NCBI GenBank assembly: GCA_002327785.1
Contig: DCUI01000093.1
Location: 1-51,261, forward strand
Direction: 5' to 3'
Length of the DNA: 51,261 bases
DNA from: Phycisphaerales bacterium UBA2218
GTDB taxonomy: Bacteria; Planctomycetota; Phycisphaerae; Sedimentisphaerales; Anaerobacaceae
The notes under the pieces were generated by a model. That model was not told the DNA's origin. It made no database searches and worked only from the letters and a program-made list of their open reading frames with translations. Of this stretch, positions 17,430-25,555 are shown one piece after another. The stretch's first letter is position 1. Every line of letters begins with the position of its first letter. A program made the position numbers and the translations under genes.

Positions 17430-18464
17430 GTGGTGTCGAGAAAGACGAACATGGATCGATGTGTCAGAATAATTGCAGCCTGTATGTCTAAGAAGCGGAA
17501 CGTGCTACTGGTGGGTGACCACGGTGTCGGCAAGACGGCCATGGTGGTGGACGAGGCCAAACGCCAGAACCTGACGCTGAAGTATTACAGTAGCCCGACG
17601 CTCGATCCGTGGGCGGATCTGGTAGGAATCCCCGTTCCTGTCCAGCCAGATGGCAGTAATGGCGATACGAAGAAGCACTTGGCGTTCATCCGTCCGATGG
17701 ACGTGGAGCAGGCCGAGATTCTGTTCTTCGACGAGCTCAACCGCGCCCACCCCAAGGTGCTGAACGCGGTTCTGGAGGCCATTCAATTTCGCACCATCAA
17801 CGGCGTCGCATTGCCGAAGCTCAAGATGGTCTGGGCGGCCATCAACCCGCCCGGCGGCGTCTACCAGGTGGCCGAGCTCGACCCCGTTCTCGTGGATCGG
17901 TTCCATGTCCATCTTGAAGTGCCCGCGGACCCATCCATTGATTACTACGTGCACCAGGTGGGCATTCCCCCCCACGTCGCCAAAGCGCTCGTGATGTGGT
18001 GGCATCGCGACCTGGATGACAACCTCCGCAAGATGATCTCGCCGCGTCGGCTCGAGTACATGGGCCGGAATTACCGCGACGGTATCGAGCTGCGCTATTC
18101 CCTGCCGCCGACCATCAGAGCCCCTCTTCAACACCTTCTTCGTCGGATCGACGGGCACAATCTGCTGCCCTTCGAACTGACGCGTAAGACCATTGTCGAC
18201 CATCAGAAAGAGATCATTGCCGAGATGGCGGAGAGCGCCGACGTGATGTTGGCGGTAAGCGGGCGATTGCTGGAATGGCCGGACCTCATGCCCCAATGCG
18301 TCCGACTGTTTCTGGCTATGACCTCAGAGCTTCAGGCCCGACTGCTGGCCAACCACACCATCAAGACGGTGCTGGTCAACCTGGCTCGCGAGGGGCGCAA
18401 GGGCAAGCAGGACCTGCGGCCCTTGGCCGATAGGCTGGCGGCCATGGGCATGGCGTTCAGATGA
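17430..18464 (+). CDS. MoxR-family AAA+ ATPase
   Basis: Start uncertain: GTG 17430/17433 follows GGGGGAAC, ATG 17451 is also possible, and a reading to 17247 adds an Arg/Pro-rich non-conserved stretch. Walker A GDHGVGKTA, Walker B EILFFDELNRA, and sensor 1 with the MoxR-type phrase VWAAINPPGG...DPVLVDRF are present, followed by the lid helices. MoxR ATPases remodel or load partner proteins, usually with vWA-domain partners. The next gene, 10 bases downstream, is such a partner (metallopeptidase plus vWA). MoxR-vWA pairs occur as the core of NTP-dependent conflict systems; that role is inferred here. Confidence 0.88.
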   Translation: MVSRKTNMDRCVRIIAACMSKKRNVLLVGDHGVGKTAMVVDEAKRQNLTLKYYSSPTLDPWADLVGIPVPVQPDGSNGDTKKHLAFIRPMDVEQAEILFFDELNRAHPKVLNAVLEAIQFRTINGVALPKLKMVWAAINPPGGVYQVAELDPVLVDRFHVHLEVPADPSIDYYVHQVGIPPHVAKALVMWWHRDLDDNLRKMISPRRLEYMGRNYRDGIELRYSLPPTIRAPLQHLLRRIDGHNLLPFELTRKTIVDHQKEIIAEMAESADVMLAVSGRLLEWPDLMPQCVRLFLAMTSELQARLLANHTIKTVLVNLAREGRKGKQDLRPLADRLAAMGMAFR

Positions 18465-18474
18465 GGACTCCGCG

Positions 18475-19839
18475 ATGAGCACCACAGAGACACATGGAAG
18501 CCGCCCTCCGAGACCTACGGACGCCCAACGGGCGGACCGGCTCTACGCGGCAGTCGATCAATTCGAATATGGCGCGGAGCTGGCGAAACACGTCTATCAC
18601 TTGGGAACGCCACGCTTTGGGGACTCTTGCCCTACCGCTTCCCTCTCCGTGGGCGAGGATGGACAAGCAGTATTCACCTTCAACCGTACCTACTTCGATG
18701 GTCTCGGTCATGACGAGATGGTCTTTGTCGTCCTGCACGAAGCCCTTCACTACGCCTTTTGCCACCCGCTGCGCCGGCATGACCGGACGCCGGCGTTTTG
18801 GAACGTCGCGTGCGATCTCGTCGTCAACGCATTTCTCCTGCAGAAGGTGGGCTTAGCCGGAATCACGACCGGCAGCTTCCGAGAGTTCCTTACGTCCGCC
18901 ATCACCTTTGAGGCTCTGCCGATCGCCCCTGCTGGCCACCAGCTCAGTCTGACGGCGGAGCAGGTCTATGACTTGTTGACAGGCGACACGCGAGCTGTTC
19001 AAGGGAATGATGCCAATAGCCGATCCAGAGGCGGGGATGGCCGACGACCGGCTCACGGGTCCAAGTCCAACGAGGCAGGCGACGCGGGCGATGATGCGCA
19101 AGCCAGTCGGGCAAAGGCCTCCAATGTCAGCGCCTGTGACGAGCACGAATGGTCGGAGCTGGATTGCGGTGCGACAGCCGGGGCAAGGGAGTCGATCCGT
19201 AGACTCGCCGAGCAAGTGCAACGAGTCGTCAGAGAATGGCTGCCGAGTTGGGGGGATGAAGCCTGCGGCGAGTGGCGAGCCATTGGGGAAGTGCATCCTC
19301 CGGTCCGCGTCGCCTGGGACTTTGTCTTGTGCCGGCGGATCAGCTCCTGTGTGGAACTGGTGATAGAACAGCGGTGGGCACCTCCCAACCGAAAGACCGC
19401 TTGGCTATACCCAGACCTCCTTTTGCCGACGGATCACGATGTAGAGCGGCGCCGCCGGTCTGTGCTCCTTGCCCTTGATGCCTCGGGCAGCATCGAGCCG
19501 GCGGTCCTGGACCGGTTGGCCGCGGTCGCCCGCAGTATCCCGACCGACCAAGTGCAACTGACGACGATATCCTTCGACTCGGCGGCCTACCACGTCGACT
19601 TATGGGCCAAGCCGCCGAGAATTCGGGGGGGCGGTGGGACCTCGTTCGACGCCGTGGAGAGATTTGCAGTCCAGCTCGATCGCTACCCCGATCTGATCGT
19701 GGTGCTTACGGACGGGCAGGCCCCCCGACCCACTGTTCGACAGTCAGATCGATGGTTCTGGCTGATCACGGAAGGAGGGACAACGAGTGCGATCGAGGGG
19801 ATTGGCCGTCACTGTCTGATAGAAGGATCGTACCGATGA
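18475..19839 (+). CDS. Zinc metallopeptidase-like and vWA-like protein (DUF2201 type)
   Basis: 454 residues. The N-terminal part has a zinc-peptidase motif HEALH (88-92), with His97 and a downstream WNVACDLVVN segment typical of the putative metallopeptidase half of DUF2201 proteins. A charged, low-complexity linker (about 180-225) follows. The C-terminal vWA-like domain carries LALDASGSI (MIDAS DxSxS), GGGGTSF and VLTDGQ. Such proteins are encoded beside MoxR ATPases, as here. The active-site residues are intact, so proteolysis is plausible, but substrates are unknown. The last four bases overlap the next ORF (ATGA). Confidence 0.85.
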   Translation: MSTTETHGSRPPRPTDAQRADRLYAAVDQFEYGAELAKHVYHLGTPRFGDSCPTASLSVGEDGQAVFTFNRTYFDGLGHDEMVFVVLHEALHYAFCHPLRRHDRTPAFWNVACDLVVNAFLLQKVGLAGITTGSFREFLTSAITFEALPIAPAGHQLSLTAEQVYDLLTGDTRAVQGNDANSRSRGGDGRRPAHGSKSNEAGDAGDDAQASRAKASNVSACDEHEWSELDCGATAGARESIRRLAEQVQRVVREWLPSWGDEACGEWRAIGEVHPPVRVAWDFVLCRRISSCVELVIEQRWAPPNRKTAWLYPDLLLPTDHDVERRRRSVLLALDASGSIEPAVLDRLAAVARSIPTDQVQLTTISFDSAAYHVDLWAKPPRIRGGGGTSFDAVERFAVQLDRYPDLIVVLTDGQAPRPTVRQSDRWFWLITEGGTTSAIEGIGRHCLIEGSYR

Positions 19840-20087
19840 TAAGCCGACTCGTTTCGGAATCTGCCGACCCTGGGGTGACCAAGAACCTCTACTGTTCTCC
19901 CTGGAGAGACATCGCCCACGGGAGAACGAAGCGTTCACAACGAGGCGTGACCGCATCGCAGGCGGTGACTCTGTTTCAAACACGAGGAGGAATCTCGGCC
20001 CGCCGACGGCGAGGACACGAGCGGGTCAAGTCGCGGATCGAACCAGTAAGGCATGTCGCGGCACGAGCATATGGCAGGGAGGAATAG
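19836..20087 (+). CDS. Small basic hypothetical protein
   Basis: 83 residues, very Arg-rich (RTKRSQRG, ARRRRGHERVKSR), no family recognised. Support is positional: its ATG overlaps the stop of the vWA/metallopeptidase gene (ATGA), and its stop is five bases before the MraZ-like gene, whose ribosome site GGGAGG lies at its end. A basic peptide could bind nucleic acid, but it could also be a chance ORF. Confidence 0.4.
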   Translation: MISRLVSESADPGVTKNLYCSPWRDIAHGRTKRSQRGVTASQAVTLFQTRGGISARRRRGHERVKSRIEPVRHVAARAYGREE

Positions 20088-20092
20088 TCTAT

Positions 20093-20527
20093 ATGGATCT
20101 ACAATTCGATGATGTCGTGAAGAGCGGTTTCTGTTGGGGCGAGTACCCGGCGAGGATTGACGACACGGGTCGCCTGCGGTTGCCCAAAGCCATCGTGGAC
20201 CTTCTGGCGGAACACGGGATTTCGAGACTTTGGCGGTGTCCGGATCCGAGGGTGAAACGGTTCGTTCTAAGCCCACCGGATCATCGTGCAACATTCATCA
20301 ACGCGGTGATGGGCCGTTGTTCGGACTCCGAGGACTCCGAGCGGGCGTGGCGACTAATTTGTAGCGGCACGGACGCTGCCATCGACAGCCAGGGCCGGAT
20401 AACGATTCCCAAGGCATGCCTGGAACACGCCGAGATCGAACCGCCGCAGCAGGTGGTAGTCTTGGGGGTGGGTTTCTCGTACGAGGTGAGAGCCTCGGCG
20501 CGGATGGCCGGCAGGAACTGCGCATAG
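20093..20527 (+). CDS. MraZ-like double swapped-hairpin DNA-binding protein
   Basis: 144 residues with two copies of the MraZ/AbrB-type hairpin: DDTGRLRLPKAI at 23-34 and DSQGRITIPKACL at 98-110, both keeping the DxxGR...P core of MraZ. MraZ proteins form multimeric rings that bind repeated direct sites in promoters, normally upstream of the division and cell-wall cluster. Here the gene lies in an accessory cluster far from such genes, so it is probably a diverged regulator of the island. The C-terminal 20 residues are not conserved. Confidence 0.8.
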   Translation: MDLQFDDVVKSGFCWGEYPARIDDTGRLRLPKAIVDLLAEHGISRLWRCPDPRVKRFVLSPPDHRATFINAVMGRCSDSEDSERAWRLICSGTDAAIDSQGRITIPKACLEHAEIEPPQQVVVLGVGFSYEVRASARMAGRNCA

Positions 20528-20623
20528 GATGGAGACGTTATGTAGGCGGGCTGGCACGGCCGCGTTGTCACCCGGCCTTTCACGGGAATACACAGCACAG
20601 AACTGCTATCGAAGGAGATTTCC

Positions 20624-21391
20624 ATGAAGACGAGATTGAAGGACAGTTGCTGCATCAAAGCGGTTGCGTGGGACAACGGCGGAGTACTCGTTCAAGAAGA
20701 CTGGAATGGATGTTACGACCACACGTATGGCAAGCTGGGCATTGTCTCCCCGCTCGGCGGGGATGCGGCGCGAGGTAAGCAGTACAAGAAGATGCTCAGT
20801 GTGCCCATCACGCCGGAGATCAGCTCGCAGCTTGTGACGTTCCGACACGGTGATTCTGAAGGCAATTATCTACAGAGCTATGGTTCTGGGCATATCAGTT
20901 CCGCGGAGTTCTGGTCCGTTGCGTGCCATTACGGATTTGGAGTCGCGCCGACGGACGAGAACGTGGACGCCCTCCGTGCCGGCCAGGACCATCTTCTGAG
21001 TAACGGCCCCGGCGCCGCGCGGATCTTTCCGCGAGTAGTGGAGATTCTGGCCGCCCTATCGGCGGCTCTTCCTCAGTATATGCTCTCGAACATCTACCCC
21101 GAGGCCTATGAACAACTGCGAGGGGCCAAGTACTTGGAGGCCATTCCAGCCGACCACCGGTTTTTCTCGATCTTCCTCAAGTGTCGCAAGCCGTCGGCCG
21201 CCGCGTTCGAAGCACTCATCGCCGGCACAGGGGTTGCGCCGAGGGGAATCTTGTTCATCGACGATCAGGCGTCCAACATCGAGGCCGCCCGGTGTTGCGG
21301 CATCAACGGCATCCTCTTCAGCGGCGAGAGAGAATCTGAACAAGTTCTCATCGCCGGTCTGGAACGTTTCGGCATCATTGTCAGCGGATAG
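20624..21391 (+). CDS. HAD-superfamily phosphatase-like protein
   Basis: 255 residues, strong ribosome site AAGGAGATTTCC. HAD motifs: I VAWDNGGVLV with nucleophile Asp17 (the second Asp is replaced, as in other D-x-G-G-V members); II MLSNIYPEA; III lysine in LKCRKPS; IV ILFIDDQASNIEAA. This is the YihX-like architecture, with a helical cap between motifs I and II. Substrate unknown. It is followed 18 bases later by the cupin gene, so the two are probably co-expressed. No targeting sequence. Confidence 0.82.
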   Translation: MKTRLKDSCCIKAVAWDNGGVLVQEDWNGCYDHTYGKLGIVSPLGGDAARGKQYKKMLSVPITPEISSQLVTFRHGDSEGNYLQSYGSGHISSAEFWSVACHYGFGVAPTDENVDALRAGQDHLLSNGPGAARIFPRVVEILAALSAALPQYMLSNIYPEAYEQLRGAKYLEAIPADHRFFSIFLKCRKPSAAAFEALIAGTGVAPRGILFIDDQASNIEAARCCGINGILFSGERESEQVLIAGLERFGIIVSG

Positions 21392-21408
21392 ACCAGCGGG
21401 GGGAATCC

Positions 21409-22065
21409 ATGCGAATCATCAGGAAATCCGAACGGAAGACATATGACCGCGCCCGCGAGCACCGCGAGGTGCAAATCATCTTTGGTGAGGCGATTCCACC
21501 GTATGATTGGCTGGTAATCACGCACTCAAAGACGTGCGGAGATGGGGCCGGCGTAGGCATAGGATTCCACACCCATCCAAATGCCACGGAGCTGATCCTG
21601 TTCCTGCGGTCCGGCTGGCTGCAAGTTGGGGACACCGAATACCATTTTCAGGCTGGCGACATGGCCGCCGTGAACCCCAACGAGGTACACGGGACCTATT
21701 ATCCTGGCGATCACGACTGTCTCTGCCTCCTCCTGGGGCAAGGCAAGCCGCAGAAAGAGGCTTTGGAGGAGATGCCAAGGCGCGGTTGGCGACCAGTGAG
21801 CGAGAGCACGCCATTCTTGGACCAATTGGATTTCGATGAGAGAAGATCCCTATCAACGCCAGAGACAAGTCCGGCGAAAGGTAGGTCGATTTTAACGAGG
21901 ATTTGGCATCGGATCAGGCGTGCAGCGAAGAGAACCGGGCTGGCGACAGAACTCACGTTGGTGTGGCTTTTGATTGCCCTGGTATGCGGGTTTATCTTTG
22001 TGATTCCGCTGTTCATGCTTTCCAAGCTGGTGTTCCGGCTTCTTTACTGGATCTGTCCTATGTGA
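21409..22065 (+). CDS. Membrane-anchored cupin-domain protein
   Basis: 218 residues. Residues about 40-110 are a single cupin barrel: FHTHPNATELILFLRSG, then FQAGDMAAVNPNEVHG, with two His, one Glu and a final His available for metal binding. The C-terminus has a hydrophobic helix (about 182-206) flanked by basic residues, so the cupin should sit on the cytoplasmic face. GGGGGGAA precedes the ATG. Ligand unknown; cupins of this kind can sense sugars or metals. The 297 bases after it hold no gene I can support. Confidence 0.78.
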   Translation: MRIIRKSERKTYDRAREHREVQIIFGEAIPPYDWLVITHSKTCGDGAGVGIGFHTHPNATELILFLRSGWLQVGDTEYHFQAGDMAAVNPNEVHGTYYPGDHDCLCLLLGQGKPQKEALEEMPRRGWRPVSESTPFLDQLDFDERRSLSTPETSPAKGRSILTRIWHRIRRAAKRTGLATELTLVWLLIALVCGFIFVIPLFMLSKLVFRLLYWICPM

Positions 22066-22362
22066 CGGTAGAACGGATTAGAGCCGTACCGGTAGTCTAT
22101 CACCGACGAAGGCACATCTCCTTTCGTGTGCAGGACCGGTCGGAGACTTGATGCCACCAGCGATGCCAACGAGCCGGGCGGATGCGAACAAAGCGCCGGC
22201 GCGGGGATCCATTTCCAGCGGCAACCATAGAGACGCAAGAACCCGCCATATTTCATGCAGAGAAAACCAACAATCGCCGAAGGCGCAGATTCGCGCGCCC
22301 GTCAGAATACAGACAGTCAGAAACCCGTCTGGGATTCGGAGCAGCAATCAAGGAGTAAGACG

Positions 22363-22785
22363 ATGCGTGGGATCGACATCTTCGCCAGCGGTGACATGGA
22401 ACGCCCGCGGGCGTGGCTCAGGACCGTCCTGTGCCCCACCCTTGTGGACAGACAATTCCTGGAGAGCAGGGGTTTCAAAGCCTCCTTCATCCACAGGTTT
22501 GAGAAGAAGCACTCGCGTGTGCTGCGGTTCGACGGGACTGTCGCGCGAGGGGTGCGCGGGATCAATGAGTTGGAGTTTCTCAGGGGCCTTGCCGACGTTC
22601 TTGGAGTTCGTTCCTTCGAGGACCTGTGGGATCCTCGGGACACAGTGACGACCACGGCCGTCGCACAGAAGTGCCTCGACGCCTTGTCCGCCATCGAGAG
22701 CAGGCGCCGACAGGCCGACTCGTCGATGCACGCGCCGGGCGCCGGCATCCAGACCGCAGCCACGGAGGCAGGAGTTCGCTCATGA
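22363..22785 (+). CDS. Hypothetical protein
   Basis: 140 residues from ATG 22363, selected for AAGGAG seven bases upstream; the longer in-frame start at 22255 lacks one. Family not recognised. The first ~90 residues look folded (WLRTVLCPTLVDRQFLESRGF, INELEFLRGLADVLGV), the last ~35 are Ala/Ser/Gln-rich and probably disordered. It shares an ATGA overlap with the next, single-helix membrane gene, so it may act with it. Confidence 0.6.
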   Translation: MRGIDIFASGDMERPRAWLRTVLCPTLVDRQFLESRGFKASFIHRFEKKHSRVLRFDGTVARGVRGINELEFLRGLADVLGVRSFEDLWDPRDTVTTTAVAQKCLDALSAIESRRRQADSSMHAPGAGIQTAATEAGVRS

Positions 22786-22970
22786 ACGGCCAGATACCCC
22801 AGCCGCAGAACCGGGGAGAAGCAACTCTTGTCAGCTTCTGGTGGGCATGGAAGATCCAGCTCGGTTGCTTGGCTCTGTTCGCGACTGCCTGTTTCGGATT
22901 CGTCACCGGTGTCTTCCTGTATCGTTTGACGGTGTGGGTATTGGACACTTACTTGGCTCGGCCATTTTAG
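22782..22970 (+). CDS. Small single-pass membrane protein
   Basis: 62 residues with one long hydrophobic stretch (about 20-50, including LGCLALFATACFGFVTGVF). Translation is coupled to the previous gene by an ATGA overlap. Three bases separate its stop from the zinc-ribbon gene. No family; a membrane anchor or assembly factor is possible. Confidence 0.6.
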   Translation: MNGQIPQPQNRGEATLVSFWWAWKIQLGCLALFATACFGFVTGVFLYRLTVWVLDTYLARPF

Positions 22971-22973
22971 GCG

Positions 22974-23396
22974 GTGCATATGTTTCCAGGCAATTCAAAT
23001 CCGTTCCTCCAGATGCCCGGCAAGATTGTCGTGGACGTCCAGAGGAAGCAGATGCCCTCCGGCCAAATAGTCGAGTTCAGGACCGTGGAGGTGACTGTGT
23101 TTGAGAATGGCCGGTGGCGCCGCGAGAGGGTGCAGGAGCTCGACCCGGGTACCGCGGATGGGACATGTGACATAGATTTCGTGCGTGAATGTCGCGTTTG
23201 CCTCCGCCTCTGGCACGCGATCAGGGTACGGCGTTGCCCGGTTTGCGGCCTTGATTTCGACTTCAGTCAAGGATGCTGTGGCCAGATCAAGGTGTCGCGA
23301 GACGAACGTATTGTCGTTTGTGCCGCTTGCGCCCAGGCGAACAACATGGGTTTGTTGGAACGAATCGCGTGGAAGTTCTGCCGGTTGAGGAAATAG
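22974..23396 (+). CDS. Zinc-ribbon protein
   Basis: 140 residues (ATG 22980 also possible). Cys-rich centre: CRVCLRLWHA, then RRCPVCGLDF, then a further VVCAACAQ; together they give CxxC knuckles enough for two zinc sites. The N-terminal part is beta-rich (VEFRTVEVTVFENGRW). The gene precedes the split HerA-like ATPase by two bases. Such ribbons often mediate contacts with nucleic acid or ubiquitin-like partners; no family assigned. Confidence 0.7.
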   Translation: MHMFPGNSNPFLQMPGKIVVDVQRKQMPSGQIVEFRTVEVTVFENGRWRRERVQELDPGTADGTCDIDFVRECRVCLRLWHAIRVRRCPVCGLDFDFSQGCCGQIKVSRDERIVVCAACAQANNMGLLERIAWKFCRLRK

Positions 23397-23398
23397 CA

Positions 23399-24415
23399 GT
23401 GAGCCACGGCTATCCAGGAAGTCAGGGACCATCAAGGACACCGCGGGCCAGCCACAGCGGCGCCGGGGACCGGCCCAAGCGATGGTCCGCCGAAGAGATC
23501 GCTCAGCTGATGCGCGAACACCCGGAGTATCGGTTGCGAGAGGACCCGTTCACCTGCCAGCTGATTCAGATGGTGATGGCTGATCCCAACGACCTCGACG
23601 CTCAGGAACTTCTCACGGAGCGGATTCGAGGCCATCAACTCGCTTTCCTGGGATCCGGCGATGCGTTCTGGGGGAACTACCCAGGACCTGGAAGTCTGAT
23701 TTACCCACCCGATTTTCTGCAGGTCGGCCAAATGCCCGCGGCGGGCGCAATCGGTCTTGTGATCGACCAATTGCCCGGGAATGTTGGCGTGCTGGGACCG
23801 ACCCGAAGTGGCAAAACGACCCTGCTGGAGCACCTATTCATCACGAATCCCCATCTGCTTCAGACGGCGTGCATCCTCGCGTTCGTCAAGAAACCGGAGC
23901 TGCGGCACCTGGTGACGGTGTCCGAGATTGGACATATGGTCCTGGTTGTCCGCAAAAGCGACCTGGCATTTTGTCTCTTGGAGCCGCCGCCTAACACACC
24001 AGAAGGGGCGTGGAGGAATGAAGTGGTGCGTCTGATCGCGCAGAACTTTAGCCGTCTCGCGGCCCAGCGTTTGCTCGGCCATGTCGTCGACAAACTCATG
24101 GCCCATCATCCCAAGGGGGTCTATCCAACGCTGAGGCAGGTGGCGGAGGTCCTCGATGCCCTCAAACCACGGTGGGGCTCGCGCGAGGCAGGGTATAAGG
24201 AGTCGATGTCCTACGTCTTGCGCGACCTGTTGAACTGCACGGGTTCCATGTGGGACTACAGTTCCAGCGATCTTCTGGAAGTCCTGACCAATTCCCCGGG
24301 GTTGGTCATTATCGAACTCGAGGACCTTCCCGCGGAGCATTTCACGTTCGTCGTGACTTTTGTGGCGCGATGGGTCTATTTCCGGCGTCTGTATGGCGGG
24401 GAGGCGATGCGATGA
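23399..24415 (+). CDS. Split HerA-like ATPase, N-terminal half (Walker A)
   Basis: 338 residues from GTG 23399, two bases after the previous stop and preceded by GAGGA. Walker A is GPTRSGKTT at 133-141. The chain continues through the HerA core to LVIIELEDLP, the strand before Walker B in the homologous intact ATPase of this island, and then stops. The Walker B strand begins in the next ORF, which starts inside the last codons (ATGA overlap). Distance from Walker A to Walker B across the two ORFs (about 207 residues) equals that in the intact paralogue (about 213). Either a two-subunit ATPase, a -1 frameshift product, or a recent single-base deletion. Confidence 0.8.
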   Translation: MSHGYPGSQGPSRTPRASHSGAGDRPKRWSAEEIAQLMREHPEYRLREDPFTCQLIQMVMADPNDLDAQELLTERIRGHQLAFLGSGDAFWGNYPGPGSLIYPPDFLQVGQMPAAGAIGLVIDQLPGNVGVLGPTRSGKTTLLEHLFITNPHLLQTACILAFVKKPELRHLVTVSEIGHMVLVVRKSDLAFCLLEPPPNTPEGAWRNEVVRLIAQNFSRLAAQRLLGHVVDKLMAHHPKGVYPTLRQVAEVLDALKPRWGSREAGYKESMSYVLRDLLNCTGSMWDYSSSDLLEVLTNSPGLVIIELEDLPAEHFTFVVTFVARWVYFRRLYGGEAMR

Positions 24416-25539
24416 AGTGCATCATCCTAGGGGAAGATATCACCCTCGCGGTTCAGCAACAGCGGGACTTCGAGACGCCCGGGGGTGTCAGCCCGATCGC
24501 CGAGTGCATGTTCATGGGCCAGAAGTTGGGCCTGGGCATGATTCTGGTCTGCCATAGCCTAGCGGGTCTGGGGCCTCTCATTGTGAGGAACACGGAGGCT
24601 TGGATTGTGACCCGATTCCAGGGCGAAGACCCCCGGGTGATCGGCAATGTGCTGGGCCTGACGCCGGAACAAGTGGAGCACATGCGGATCTTGCGGCCCG
24701 GCGAATTCGTGATCTTTAACCCGGTGCTGTGGCCCAAGCCGGTGTATGCCACATTCCCCTCGCCGGTCATTCCCGGGATCTGCGATGAATCAATGCGACG
24801 GGCGATCGTGGAACGCTTCCGCGCCGCCGTGACCACGAAGCCACCGGCGCCGCTGGACGTCTTTCGTCCCAAGCCGCCAGCGGGCGCCGCGGGCCAGGAG
24901 AAGACCGTTGCGGGCCAGGAATTGCCGCGGGAGCAAATCGAAATGCTGGTGGTCATTGGCAGCGGGGTTCCGAAGACCGCGGGCAAAGTATACGAGGCGC
25001 TGGGCTTGAGCCGGGCGCCGTGCCGCAAAATCGCAGCCGCCCTCGAAGCTGGGGGCGCCATCACGGCCCACAGGTTCTCAACCGGCCGCGTCGGCGGCCA
25101 GCTCGCTTTCTTCGAGGTGCTTGATCACGGCTGGACGATTCTCCAGGCCCGAGGCATTGCCCGACCCGGCCCGCTGACTAACGGCGGCTTTGAGCACGAG
25201 CTGGCCGCCCAGTTGCTCAGGGCGGAGGCCATCAGAAATGACTTCGGCATTGAGTTCGAGGTCGATCTCGGCGGCCTGCGCGCGGACGGAATGATGATCA
25301 ATAAGAAGACCGGCCAGAAGATCTGCGTCTTTATCGGGATCTCCAAGGCGAATCACGAAGTGGACAGCATCCAGAAATTCTTCACTCTGCCGGTGGCACA
25401 GAGCGCCAAGTTCGTGCTCCTGGCCCGGGACGTGACGTTTGTCAAAGAGGTCAAGAAGCTCTTCAAGGCCCGCAAGATCGTGGATGCCATCGTCAAGCAG
25501 GTGCACATTCGAGTAGTCGCGGACCTCGTCAAGGAGTGA
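24412..25539 (+). CDS. Split HerA-like ATPase, C-terminal half (degenerate Walker B, winged helix, nuclease-like tail)
   Basis: 375 residues. It opens with KCIILGEDI, aligning with CILIEEAHH of the paralogue at 8433-10118, so the first acidic residue of Walker B is Gly and the second is Glu. MILVCHSLAGLG and RPGEFVIF continue the HerA core. A Pro/Ala linker (about 140-165) leads to a winged helix (VYEALGLSRAPCRKIAAALEAGGAI). The end (about 260-350) resembles a PD-(D/E)xK nuclease as in replication-relaxation-type proteins: HELAAQLL, then LRADGMMI, but the expected E-x-K strand reads VFIGIS, so it is probably inactive. Confidence 0.75.
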   Translation: MKCIILGEDITLAVQQQRDFETPGGVSPIAECMFMGQKLGLGMILVCHSLAGLGPLIVRNTEAWIVTRFQGEDPRVIGNVLGLTPEQVEHMRILRPGEFVIFNPVLWPKPVYATFPSPVIPGICDESMRRAIVERFRAAVTTKPPAPLDVFRPKPPAGAAGQEKTVAGQELPREQIEMLVVIGSGVPKTAGKVYEALGLSRAPCRKIAAALEAGGAITAHRFSTGRVGGQLAFFEVLDHGWTILQARGIARPGPLTNGGFEHELAAQLLRAEAIRNDFGIEFEVDLGGLRADGMMINKKTGQKICVFIGISKANHEVDSIQKFFTLPVAQSAKFVLLARDVTFVKEVKKLFKARKIVDAIVKQVHIRVVADLVKE

Positions 25540-25555
25540 ATTCAGGAGTCGCCGT

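Noticed and set aside
20528..20623. Extra small gene between the MraZ-like and HAD genes
   Set aside because: No start with a ribosome site other than the HAD gene's own.
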